From assembly GCA_001584585.1 (NCBI GenBank), contig LSYV01000080.1:16337-80336 (forward strand): a stretch of 64,000 bases of DNA, given 5' to 3'. The translations under genes and the position numbers were made by a program. Within the stretch, counting starts at the first letter, position 1. Each line of letters starts with the position of its first letter. Shown piece after piece: positions 46,006 to 56,290 of this stretch. A model generated the notes under the pieces. The model searched no databases, was not told the origin of the DNA, and was given only the letters and a program-made list of their open reading frames with translations. Origin of the DNA: Gonium pectorale (taxonomy: Eukaryota > Chlorophyta > Chlorophyceae > Chlamydomonadales > Volvocaceae).

Positions 46006-46640
46006 AACGGCTGACAAGTATCTCGTACGGTTAGGGGCAACACATATGTTTAGTAACTCGCCAGGGCCTCCACGGCGCCAAGGTGCACCGTTACTAGCAC
46101 TGGGGAAGCCGTTTGGGGACCAGGCCGGGTGGGGGCAAGGGGAATCACTGAAAAGGGCCACCACTGCGCGCCAGGGCCCCGGGACTGGCCTCGTTGTTAG
46201 CAGACAAAGTACAGAGGCCCTTGGCTGACTGTTGAAGGCCTGCCTGCGAATGCTGCGGTGTGGTATGCGACGTTGGGCGCACCAATGTCAAGCAGCGTTC
46301 TCGGGGGCGACACCAACTGTCCTGCCTGTCGACAGCACACCCTTCCTGATCTCGGCCGATCCGGCTGGTCGACAGCGCCTGGAATGGGCTTGGGGAGGTT
46401 AGGCACGGTAGGTAGATATGAAGCCTCGAGATAAAACAGAGCCGTGCGGCAAGGCTCCTCGGCTTCTGTCCAAGCAAAGAAAGGCTTTCAGCTTCCAGGC
46501 TTCCAGCAGAAAGCGCATTGTTGCCGAAGGTCCCAGCTCCCGCCACACCGTTCGTCACAAGCGAGTGCAAAACGGCACGCCGCGAGTGCGTCGGCCGCTG
46601 TCGTCCCGCCTGCTGGGACCTGCCGTGTGTGGCGCATGAT
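46006..46640. repeat. S tract, second copy
   Basis: Matches 34051-34640; carries an extra ~55 bp (CGAAGGTCCCAGCTCCCGCC segment) around 46525. The VPS8-like sequence that follows the first copy is absent here beyond about 46820. Confidence 0.7.
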
Positions 46641-47540
46641 GAGCCTCCTCGCTGTCTGCTGTGCCAGCTGCACGCGCTGGCCGCCGTCTCACACCCCTTC
46701 AGCCCCTTTCGCCCCTCCCGCTGTCGCCTGGTTTTCACGGTTGGCGGCAATGGATAAGAGCTGCAGGCGGTCCCGGCCGGCAGCGGGATCGATCGCCGCC
46801 ACCGCCACTGAACCGGCTTGGATGAGAGGCAAACTGGCAATCAGGATGGCAAACGGGCCGCTACGCGTGGCGCAGCACCCCTCGCTGCGGTGGGTGGGCA
46901 TGGGTCCCGGCGTGGCAAAGATGGCGGTGTATGTATCTGCCGGCCTGTGCGTTGCGTGGACGCATGGAGCGAGGCGAGGGAGGCGATGAGTGGGGTGTCT
47001 CAACCGGCACCCCACCCTGTTTGTAAGGGTTCAATATCCGTTGGAGGCAGAGTCAACACCCCCCAGCATTCATAGGCGCTACTGGCAGGCGCTCGGAGTG
47101 CCTTTACTCTCTGAATCTCACATTGGAAGGCAAGTTCCCGGCAGGTCCTGACACGAAGTGTCGCCTATCTAGGTGCTGGGCCGTCATATGGCTGAATGCC
47201 GTGAGCACCCATGACCCGCATATGTCCCAGGCGCTTCCTCGTACATGCTCCAGTCAGAAAAAGAGAAACTCTGCGACGAAAGTGGGAGCCCGCCTCTACG
47301 GCCATACACACCCGAAGGCGCGGCGTTCCCAAACCTCAAGTGGATCACCAGCATTGTGCGATCCTGTGTCCATTTCGGAAAAAAGAGCGGCAGCGGCAGC
47401 TGAGGAAGTGCGCAGACTCGAACGCCCGGCGGTGACCCATGGGTCGCTTGAGGCGGGCCGTGTTCGGAGACGGCGGCGAATTGCTCAGCGCGCGGAGCTT
47501 CGCCCTGCCGAATGTGGGGGGTGGTTCCTCTTGCGACTGG
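46641..47540. other. Spacer; no supported gene
   Basis: 46641-46820 continues the similarity to 34640-34800; the remainder is unique. A minus-strand stretch at 47240-47330 resembles the plus strand at 12785-12850 (both read GVYGRRGGLP), an inverted dispersed repeat. The 151-codon frame 47123-47578 has no second copy or family resemblance. Confidence 0.4.
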
Positions 47541-48075
47541 AAAATGACTGGGAGTGTGCTGTGGAAGCACACGTGTAACATGCGCTGCTGTAGTGCCTGA
47601 AATGAAGTCCGCACCCGTCGGCATGCCGCATGTGACAAACATTGCATATGTGTCCTGTGTTCCATGCGGCTTGTGGCGACGTGCATGCTGGAATGCCCAA
47701 GTATTGTTAGGCTGCTATCCGGCCAGGGCCACCGCTGTGCGCCAGGGTAAGCTTGCTCAGTGGCTCCCGGTACAGGTTCTGCGAGTTGATTGTTGAAGTG
47801 TGAGTGCTGCGATGTGCATGCTAACGAAGGTTCCCTGATTCCCTTGCTATGCAATCACGTGGCTCCTGGCCCCAACCGCCCCTCACACGCGGGCCGAGGC
47901 CGCGGCCGCAGCAGAGCTGCAAGCCTAACCACATGCTGCCAGGCGAGCAGCATGGAGTCCCTTCACCCCGTGTCACCAGGTCTGGTTACGCACGCTGTAC
48001 GACGGGTTTCGGGACTGGAAGCTGGGCGTGTCTTCCAATGCGACTACGAACATAAGTACTTAAGCATTTGCCTGA
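47541..48075. repeat. T tract, second copy
   Basis: Aligns with 18140-18640 (CACGTGTAACATGCGCTGCT, ATCCGGCCAGGGCCACCGCT, CGTGTCACCAGGTCTGGTTA). The putative exon reads WLRTLYDGFRDWKLGVSSN; the GTAAGC donor of the first copy is ATAAGT here. Confidence 0.55.
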
Positions 48076-48278
48076 TCAGGGGAGATCCCCTGTGCCTGAT
48101 CTACACGCTTGCTGACCTGTACTACTTGAGGATCACCCGGGAAGCACCGCTTTGCAGGATATGGTTTTCTACACGTAACCTCGCCATTCATATCCCGCAC
48201 GAACCGTTGTACTAAGCAGATTGAGTAGTGCGCTCTGCTATACGACACGCCCGTAACCGCTAGCTAGGTTGACACTTC

Positions 48279-49175
48279 TGCTGCGCTCCTCCTTTGCCAA
48301 TCACAGATCCCGGTATAGAGCAATCAGTCGGCAGCGCCTTGTTATCCTGGCGCTGGACGTCGTATCTCGGGCCCGCGGAGCTCCGAGCCGAGCACATGTC
48401 TGGCGACGGCAAGGATGATCTCTTCTCGACCTTTCTGAGCGGCAGGGGGCAGGTGGGTGGTTGCAGCGGCTGGCCCCACCGATACCTCCCACCTCCCACC
48501 CTCCGACCCCCTCCGAACCCCACCCACAACCCCTCACTCCACCCAGGGCTCTCGGGCGCTGAAGCCAGCAGCCCTCGTGGCCAGCGCGTATGATGTTGGT
48601 CATGCCGCGCCTGCGGGCCTGGAAGCAATTTACGGCGCCCATGCGGCCATTGCCTCCGCAGCTTCAGCGGAGCAGGCGGATGAATGGGCTGCTCTGGGAG
48701 ACGTTGGTGATCGAGGGGGCGCCACGGGAATCCCTGCCCTGCGGCAGGGAGCGCGCGGCGTCCCTGCGCGCGCGGGCTATATGCCGCTTGCGCTGTCGCT
48801 GTGTGAGACTGCCACGGGCCGCGCCACCGCGCAGCCCGCCCAGAGCGGCAGACCCGGGCCGCTGCACGCTGCAGCAGCGCCGGCCACGTCGGGCATTGAA
48901 GCCGACTTTAGGGCCTATGACGCTGCGTTCGCGGGTCTCGATGCGGACCCGGACGTTCCGGAGTTCCCCCCACCGCCCCCACCCCCTCCGGCTTCAGCTT
49001 CATTTTCCACCCCTGATCCTGCTCCTGCCCCCGCTGCGGCTGCCGCTCCGCTGGCCGTGGCCCCGTCAGACGTGGTCTCCTCACCCGTGGCCCGTGGCCC
49101 GTGGCGCAGCACTCACTTCTGTCCGGCGGCAACGCGCCGTCGAGCTCCGTGTCCCTGGCGCCCTATCTTCTAGGG
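48279..49175 (+). pseudogene. Decayed 5' duplicate of the giant gene
   Basis: Copies the upstream region, exon 1 (ATG at 48397, MSGDGKDDLFSTFLSGRGQ), intron 1 and the first ~600 bp of exon 2 of the giant minus-strand gene, here on the plus strand. The frame from GSRALKPAALV stays open to about 49170 but diverges in places (RQGARGVPARAG for the original PPRISAVAPARAG) and ends at a stop in a shifted frame. The DDLFAGL motif has become DAAFAGL. Homology peters out near 49200. The intact promoter region could still give a transcript. Confidence 0.75.
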
Positions 49176-50290
49176 TGGGCTGCTCGCCAATGGGGCAGAA
49201 GTGGTGGTCGACAAAGTGTCTAGTAACCTTTTTGCCACTGGCTGGCCTCCCTGGCGGTGCGGCGCGTGAAGGTGGCCCACGTGGGCGCGGCGCGGCGGAA
49301 CGCTGCGGGCTGCAGCGTGAGCCACCCTGAGGTAAGGGGACCCGAGAGGGCGCTCAAGGCTCGGGCTCGCAGCCTCCGGGGCTTCTTTGGCAGGCCGTCG
49401 TGCGCTCTATCAGAGGAAGGCTTGCATCTGGGCCTAAGGTCTGTGCCGTTCGCGAGGCGAAGTACCCGGACTCGCGCCATCCATCCCCCAGCGTGATATG
49501 CATCGGACCGGACTCCATCCCTGCTTCAAGCGTCATGACCGCCGCCAGCGCCGTCCTCACACACACCCGCCGCCCGGCACGCTTGCCGACCCCTTTCCAT
49601 ATACATAACCCCGTCCAGACCCCGCAACTACGTGTAGCTGGACCGCCTTCCCACCGACGTCGTGGCATCGTTCCGCGAGGCCTCCGTGGATGTTCCACGC
49701 TGCGCGCTGTGCCATGCAGCCCGCCCGGCGCCTTCATCGGAACGGGGACATCCTCTGGCCGTAAATCCTTTCACTCCAGGCTCACCCGACGACGTGAAAG
49801 CTGCTGGGCCTGCTGCTGTGACTGGACGCGCCGAACCTGCATAGGGAGTGGCGCCTGCAGCAGCCGAATACGCCACCCACCGGCCGCCGCCAACGCAGCG
49901 ACGGCGACGGCAGCCGGGCGAGGCCCTGGGAGTGGCAGCGGTGACCATTTGGCGGCGCCCGCCGGTCCGCACCCCGCGCTCGCTGCAGTTGCGGGCGTCA
50001 GCGACAACGGACAGTATTGTTGGGGTAGCGGAGTGGGATCCTTCCTGTGTGCCTGAACGCTTGGAGCTCAGGTACCGCACAATGGGTCGTCCTGCCTGAG
50101 TGCCTGTACTACCTTGCTCTGCGCTGTCCATCTGTGCTGCCACCACACGGTGGCACTAAAAAGCAACGAGCTCTGTAGTGGTAGGCAGAATGCCTGACAC
50201 TGGCTCGTTGCGCGCCAAAAGACCGGCGCTGCTGCCGTACAACCACTAAGACCCTCCTCGCCAAGCCATCTATTACTATCTACGATCACT
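49176..50290. other. Region with possible coding exons, unassigned
   Basis: 49250-49335 reads LAVRRVKVAHVGAARRNAAG and ends at GAG|GTAAGG, which could be an exon. 49635-49845 has a GC3-rich frame (LDRLPTDVVASFREASVDV, then CALCHAARP). No homolog in the window and no family recognised; a gap follows. Confidence 0.3.
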
Positions 50291-50646
50291 NNNNNNNNNN
50301 NNNNNNNNNNNNNNNNNNNNNNNNNNNNNNNNNNNNNNNNNNNNNNNNNNNNNNNNNNNNNNNNNNNNNNNNNNNNNNNNNNNNNNNNNNNNNNNNNNNN
50401 NNNNNNNNNNNNNNNNNNNNNNNNNNNNNNNNNNNNNNNNNNNNNNNNNNNNNNNNNNNNNNNNNNNNNNNNNNNNNNNNNNNNNNNNNNNNNNNNNNNN
50501 NNNNNNNNNNNNNNNNNNNNNNNNNNNNNNNNNNNNNNNNNNNNNNNNNNNNNNNNNNNNNNNNNNNNNNNNNNNNNNNNNNNNNNNNNNNNNNNNNNNN
50601 NNNNNNNNNNNNNNNNNNNNNNNNNNNNNNNNNNNNNNNNNNNNNN
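50291..50646. other. Assembly gap (356 N)
   Basis: 356 N. Long frames that appear to cross it are artefacts. Confidence 1.
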
Positions 50647-50856
50647 ACGCTTGCCCGCTTGATGGCTGGCTGTGGCGAAGCCTCGCCATGACAGCGCCGA
50701 GCCAAACCATGTGCGAGCCGGCGCCATGGACGAGGGGAGTGGGCCGCTGCCCGACCTCGTGCGGGAAGCAACGCGCCTGGGGATGGAAACGTGCCAGCCG
50801 GCGCCGCAACCAGCGCCCTCGTGGCGACACCTAGGGGATCACGCCTGACACCCTAG

Positions 50857-51170
50857 CTAGCGCTCCCTCCTGGCCTTCTTGGCCTTCCAGCTGCCACCCT
50901 GCTGCTGCTGGGACATGGCATACGCAATCTCCTGCTGTGCCGCCTGCGCCGGGAAGGCCGGCCGGGCGTAGCTCTTGCGAACAGCCGTGCGCTCCTTGGC
51001 AGCCGTGAGCGCCTCCGCGTTGACGGACTCGAAGTCGAACGCCTCGCCCAGCTTGCCGAACATCGCCTCGCGGTAGGCTGCCGCCACGCTGAGACCGTTC
51101 GGCATATTGGGGGCGATCTTCAGGAGGCTGGTGAGCCAAAGCGCGGTGCTGGAGAGCGTGTTGGTGGCGA
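50857..51170 (-). CDS. Terminal exon of an unrecognised protein (5' exons not resolved)
   Basis: Acceptor CCACCTAG then a GC3-rich frame of 104 codons: VATNTLSSTALWLTSLLKI, PNMPNGLSVAAAYREAMFG, KLGEAFDFESVNAEAL, ending GGSWKAKKARRER and TAG. Codon bias is much stronger than in the upstream sequence, so the exon is probably real; the continuation to the right (to about 51560) has poor bias and may be intron. The basic Lys/Arg tail could be a nuclear signal. Family unknown; both a cellular gene and a transposon-borne gag-like frame are possible. Confidence 0.5.
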
Positions 51171-52482
51171 CTAGGTGGGTCCAGAGCAGAGAAGTTGGCA
51201 GAATGGCACAAAGTGTTACGTAGTCACATTTTCTGGATGCCCCATGGGGTGCGGCGGAGCTGCTCTGGCACGCTGGGGTAATAAAGAAGGGAAATAGTTC
51301 GCGTCGCGTACACCGATACACCACACACACGCAATATAAGAGCTTGCGGCGGTCCAGGTGTGGTTGTTGGCGATTGTTATGTTGCGACATCAGCGACCAG
51401 CGAGCAGCGCTCGTTGAAGGGGTCAGGAATGACCCATGCCTGAGCTGCTTTGGGGTTGCATTGGTAAAAGACCTGAGGAGGTCTAAAGTGGACATGCCCA
51501 TGGCAAACCATGGCCACCGCCCCAAACCAAGGGCAAGCCCCCTCCAGTCCACGCCCACCAACCTTCACAACACAATCATGCACTGTACAATGCGCCGCGT
51601 CATATGCTGATATGAACCTTGCACGCTTTTTGCGTGCTCACCACCACCCGCGCACCCCCGCAGGTCCTGGTCACCGCATTCATCGGCCTGCTGGAGTCGG
51701 ACCGCCTGCGGCACCTGCCGGTGGCCCCGCCGCAGCCAACGCCTTCCGTGTCCGCGCCCTCACAACACAAGTGCGCACAAGCCTGCGGTGACGTCGTCGG
51801 CTTCGCACATATACGCTGGGGAGGGGGAGAAGGAACATGCGAATGCACATTACCCAACTTTTCGCCCGTGATGCCGTTATGCCTGCATCATTGCTCATAT
51901 CCGTCACTATCGACGCCGGCTTCTTGAGTCCATCCTTCTGACCGTCTCAAGGGGAAGATAGAGGTCTCAAGGGGAAGCTAGAGGATGTTGCGCTCTGCTG
52001 TTCATGCGCCTGGGCTTGCATCTGCCGTTCTTGCGCCTGGGCTTGCATCTGCCCTTCAATCGCCTGCATCTGGTCATCAGACCATCACGGCCAACATTGG
52101 GTGCACGACTTCCGGTATCCATCCGTAATGCACCCTCCTGGCCCTGCCGCTCCCAAGCCTCCAATGACACTAACCTGCCCGGCCTACCTGCCCCCTCTTA
52201 CTCACCTGCACCTACCCAGCCCATCCCGCCCACCAGTTGCTGCTGACGCACTACCCCGGTTGGTGGTTTACCTTCGGAGGTCATGTCCTGCCGTGGTGTG
52301 TACCGCCCCGTCACGCCATGCCGCAAGCCAGCCATATCCGATGCGCATGCCGACCGGGACCGTGATCGCGGTGAGGAGTACACAGCGCCGTCGTCGTCCT
52401 TCTCGGCGCCAACGGCGGCGCCACTGCCGCCCGCCGTCGCCGCCGCCGCCGCACTGGGCGCCTGAATCAGCCAGCCCGCCGT
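51171..52482. other. Spacer with a repeat shared with 29.2 kb
   Basis: 51815-51945 matches 29185-29320 (AACATGCGAATGCACATTAC, GACGCCGGCTTCTTGAGTCC variant). 51664-51745 has a possible exon after CCCCGCAG (VLVTAFIGLLESDRLRHLPV). 52190-52260 matches the intron-like tract at 29390-29480. These may be further pieces of the VPS8-like gene to the right. Confidence 0.35.
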
Positions 52483-54088
52483 CGTGGACGCACACATCCA
52501 GCGCCTCTTCGAGTACAAGCCGTCCGCCGTGCTGCCGTTTCTGCAGCATCATCACGAGTACGACGTACGGCGCTGCTTGGTGGTGTGCCGGGCGGCGGGC
52601 GTCACTACCTGCACGAGCGGGCTGGGGGACTTCGAGGAGGCACTGGGGCTGCACATACGGAACGTCGAGCGGTGGGTGGCCGCGGGCAGACGGGCGGGGC
52701 CGTTCTCCAGCCGATGCCGGCGATGCAGGAGGGTCTTTCCGTGAGCGCAACAGTGGAATGCACCACAGCTCACGCAGCGTCGCTTATGCGTCTGCTCCAC
52801 AGCCCCAGTTGTCTCCTTGACTTATGTGCAAATTGTTCGCCGCACTCCACCCCCCTCAAGCCCCTCAACCGGCCATGAGCAGGCGCAATTGGGAGCTGGA
52901 CGAAGCCGTGCAATCGGGTGCAGTACCGTCGTACCACTCGTCCCCGCTGCCCAGCGCCCCCGCCTTCCTGGACCACCTCGCCTGGCTGCTGGAGCTGTCG
53001 CCCAGCCCGGCGCTGGTGCTGCAGGTGGGTGAGGCAAGTGGCCGCCTGTGTCGGCTTCCGCGCCTGCGCCCCAGGCACTGGCTCCGGCAGCGGCCTTAGG
53101 CGCCGCCGCGCCGGCGCGGCCGCCGCTCTGGCCCCGCGAGCCTCCCCGTGAGCTGGTCCGTGCGTGGGAGGCGCTGAGCAGCGCTGTGGCGTTCTGCTCC
53201 CGCAGCTTCAAGGTACAGCAGACGCAGGACGCGGGTGCGGGTGCGGGCGCGGGCGTGCCCCTGCGGCAACCGCAGGCGCAGCCGCGGCCGGGGGCGCGGG
53301 CGGCGCCGGCCCCGCGCTGGTGCTGGTACCGGCTGCTGCACTGCTACGTGGTTGAGGCGCAGCGATGGGGGCCGCGATGTGCCCAGGAGGAGGAGGCGGC
53401 GGCGCGCGACGTGTCACAGGCGCAGGCGCCCGTCACCAGACCCGTAGCATGCCATGCCTCCCTGCGGCGTGCCCTTCGTCCTTGCCTGGCGCTGGTGGCA
53501 GGCTGCCTGCCGGAACATGCTCTGCGGCCGGTCGCGGAGGTCGCGGAGGTCGCAAGGGTCGCGGAGGTCGCGGGCGAAGCGGATGTGGGCGGTGCCGACC
53601 TGGGTGCAGCCTCGGCAGACGCCCGCTCCGATGCCTCTCTGGCCAGCGCGCCCGTCTGGCGCCACCGCGGCGTCGCCGCTGCGTATTCGATGTCTCGCGG
53701 AGCCGACGGACGCAGCGGCGGCCTTGGTGGGGGTGTCAGGTCGGTCCTTCCGTTGGCGCCCGCGGGGGACATGCATGGCATCCGGTCTGCGGGGCACTTC
53801 CGTGAGGCCTTCTTCTTAGGGCAGGAGAACGGCGCGGGCGGCGATGGGCCGGTGGCCCCTGGGTCGGCTGCAAGCGGCGTGGCGCGGGCCCGGATCCAGG
53901 TGGCTGCTGGGACGGGGCGACGGGCCACGGGGAGGCATGGCTGGGCCGGGGGGCCATCTGGGAGTGGGGGAAGGTGCAGGGGCAGGGGCAGGGCGGTAGG
54001 GGGTACATCCGCCGGCGCTGTTGGGCGGCAGCTTGGACGTGGACGAGCTCGTGTCCTGGACCCGGGCGCTGGCGAGATAGGTAGGTAG
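52483..54088 (+). pseudogene. VPS8-like C-terminal gene fragment, longest copy
   Basis: 52483-52670 reads AHIQRLFEYKPSAVLPFLQ, then YDVRRCLVVCRAAGV, then LGDFEEALGLHIRNVER. VPS8 proteins have a similar helical pattern: a Y-x-x-x-x-V-x-x-FL segment, a Y-x-V-x-x-CL-x-x-C segment and an L-x-E-+-x-GD-x-x-x-AL segment. Here the LHER segment is visible only one frame over (YLHERAG), so a compensated pair of 1-nt changes is likely. Further exons: 52875-53022 (ending LELSPSPALVLQ) and about 53100-53212 (EALSSAVAFCSRSFK, donor GTACAG), then WYRLLHCYVVEAQR, comparable to VPS8's LCQRN and LWFxLLD region. VPS8 is a CORVET tethering subunit at endosomes. The upstream two-thirds of the gene are absent. Confidence 0.42.
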
Positions 54089-55397
54089 GGGCTAAGCTAG
54101 GGGCAGCTTTCGTCGGCGGTGAGGCAAGAGAGTGAGGGGGTGTTACGCGAGTCGGCTTGACGTGCAGACAGGGACCAAGGTAGCAAGGTTAGCCTCTGTC
54201 TGCGGAGCGTGGCTGGTGGTGCTGGTGGTGGTGGTGCATGGTATTTGAGCGGTGCAGGGTAAGTGTGGCAGGGCAGGGCAGGAGCTGTGCCCTTTGGTGC
54301 GCATGTGCTTAAGGCAGGATGGCCGATATCCGTGGCATGGCCGTGGGCTTGCCGTTAGGCTTGGGTTTGCTCGTTGCTCCCAGGTGCACGCGCGGTATAT
54401 GCAAGAATAACGGCAAAGGAAGGAGGGCTATATATAGCAGTTGGGCGTTGGAGGTTGGAGGGAGCACGTGAATGTGGCCCGTTGGATTGACCTGTCTACC
54501 GATACTCCGCCACACGCCGCTGCATCAAAGGAGAGCGCCCAAACCGGCGTGCAGTATGGCATGATAAGGGACAGCGACGAAGGGCCAGCGTTTTGTGGGC
54601 CTGTGCATGCGTCTTGGGGTAGCTTCGGCGTTGGCACAACCTTCCCCCGCTTGCGGGTGCGTTGCAGCGCACCCAGCGACCTAGGGAGAGATGGCGGATG
54701 AAGCTCGTGGTTACACAGCGTGCACCTGCTGTGGTCTGTTAACCCACACGCAGCCGCATCCCGGCACGACCAGCTCGCACTGCCGTACGCCAGATCTTCA
54801 GAACGTACTGCAACACGCAACGCTCCAGGCATGCGTACTCTTTTGCGCCTGCGTCTCTCGCACCTCAGCCCCGTCTCATTCGGCCGAACCTACGCAGAAG
54901 AGAAAATACCCTACACCTGGACTGTTGGGCAGGTCACTTTCCATACTGTGCTTTGAGCACCCTGGACAGCACAAATGCACGCGTGCTGGCGACCATAATC
55001 TGCTGGCCCCCGATCCCATCCTTGCACCGTGCGCTTACGAGGTTGCGGACGTCACATTAAGACCCAATGACAATGCTAATGACAGCCTAGGCAACCAACA
55101 GTTCTGAATCTACTCGACATCAGTGTAGAAACAATAATTGCCCTATTCCTGCCAAAGTGCACGGAAGCAGTCCAGGGACCAGGCACACATGCGAAGTACT
55201 TGAAGTCGTATCAAGGATGCAGACGACAAGGCACAGTATGCGCTTGCACGTCGGCAGGAGCCGGCCAGTCGGCCCTACTGAAGGCGTATGTGGGACACAG
55301 TTCTTACCGGACCCACGGCGAGGAGCTCGCAGGGGACGGCAAGGGCCATCGCAGCCGCCTTGCTTGAACGTGCACCGCGGAGCCGTAGGCTCAGTGT
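54089..55397 (-). repeat. Spacer and downstream tract of P3
   Basis: 54089-54440 is unique, with no gene seen. 54460-55397 aligns with 36441-37595, the P2 downstream tract, including the conserved minus-strand TGTAA near 54712. Confidence 0.6.
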
Positions 55398-55958
55398 TCA
55401 CAGCTTAGATGGGGCCGCGTATACGGCTGGGACGTCCATCGTGGTCATCGAAACCCACGCCACCACCTCCTCGCTGAGCCCGTTGCTCTCAAGCCAGGCA
55501 GCGCTCCGCCCGTCGCGGAGGCGGCCGCAGTATGAGTTCCACGGCTCCTTGACGCCGCTTGGGAACGCCCAGCGCTCCCCAATGCCGTCGGGTAGGGCCT
55601 CCACGTGCTCCAACGTCCGGATGATGGTGGAAAGGGCAACTTCAACATAATAGTTTGCGATTATGAACTTCGTCCTCTCCACCATCCGAGCGAACGCCAT
55701 GCCACTACACCATTTATAGAATGGGGAAAAAATCTCGATATTCACCGAGTTCAAGGGCCACGGGTAGTCCGCTGCAACTTCTGTCCACCCCCGGGCCACT
55801 CCATATGCTTGTAGTCGTTCCAGGCTCAGATAGGAGCGCCGATGCTCCTGCAAGCTGACCGTTGCTGTGTGCATTGTTGATATGTCTTCTGGTGCGAAGT
55901 AGCCATAATAAGGAGGTGCGCTGGAGATGAATGCTGAAGAGCTGCCCGTGGGCAACAT
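55398..55958 (-). CDS. P3: 187-residue unknown protein, family member 3
   Basis: The frame is open from 56129, but the Met at 55958 (MLPTGSSSAFISS) aligns with the first Met of P2 and is preferred. Sequence is close to P2 over the full length: SLQEHRRSYLSLERLQAYG, DYPWPLNSVNIEIFSPFY, TKFIIANYYVEVALSTIIRT, EHVEALPDGIGERW, KEPWNSYCGRL, SAAWLESNGLSEEVVAWVSM. Differences are scattered and no frameshift or stop has appeared. No known motif or targeting signal. It lies 6.8 kb from QD on the opposite strand; the extra distance is mostly the gypsy insertion. Confidence 0.7.
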   Translation of the reverse strand: MLPTGSSSAFISSAPPYYGYFAPEDISTMHTATVSLQEHRRSYLSLERLQAYGVARGWTEVAADYPWPLNSVNIEIFSPFYKWCSGMAFARMVERTKFIIANYYVEVALSTIIRTLEHVEALPDGIGERWAFPSGVKEPWNSYCGRLRDGRSAAWLESNGLSEEVVAWVSMTTMDVPAVYAAPSKL

Positions 55959-56052
55959 TGGTGTTGTGGAAGAGGCGGGCTGGTGTAGCGCTATGTGAGG
56001 AGGCAAAGTTATGGTATACTGGGTACGTGGGTGAGCTTGGTATGCTGCGAAA

Positions 56053-56247
56053 TGACGGCAGCTTCCCTGTCCGTGTCTGCATCCGCGTCGTCCAACGGTT
56101 CCCGGCAGCTTAGTAACGCGGCGGAACATGCAGATTTCAGTACACTGGTGGCATATACATGGAATTCAGTATTCATCCTAGTTGTGCATGTCTCACGGGC
56201 GACCAATCGAGGCTAGCGCACGCTTGCCGACTCGTGGGCCGACCATC
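56053..56247 (-). promoter_or_regulatory. P3 promoter-like block, nearly identical to that of P2
   Basis: ATTGG on the minus strand at 56203-56207 and TATATG near 56152-56158, in the same spacing as at P2; about 195 bp from the P3 ATG. Identical to 38267-38455 except for a ~10-bp insertion (TCCGTGTCTG) at 56070. Confidence 0.55.
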
Positions 56248-56268
56248 CGGACGCGAAGCAATGCCCCC

Positions 56269-56290
56269 CCCCACACACACACACACACGC
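56269..56290. repeat. AC dinucleotide microsatellite
   Basis: A C-run followed by nine to ten CA/AC repeats. Confidence 0.9.

Noticed and set aside
46145..46840. 231-codon minus-strand frame
   Set aside because: The nearly identical S tract at 34.1-34.6 kb does not keep this frame.
50068..50830. Frames crossing the 356-N gap
   Set aside because: Gap bases are unknown, so continuity is artificial.
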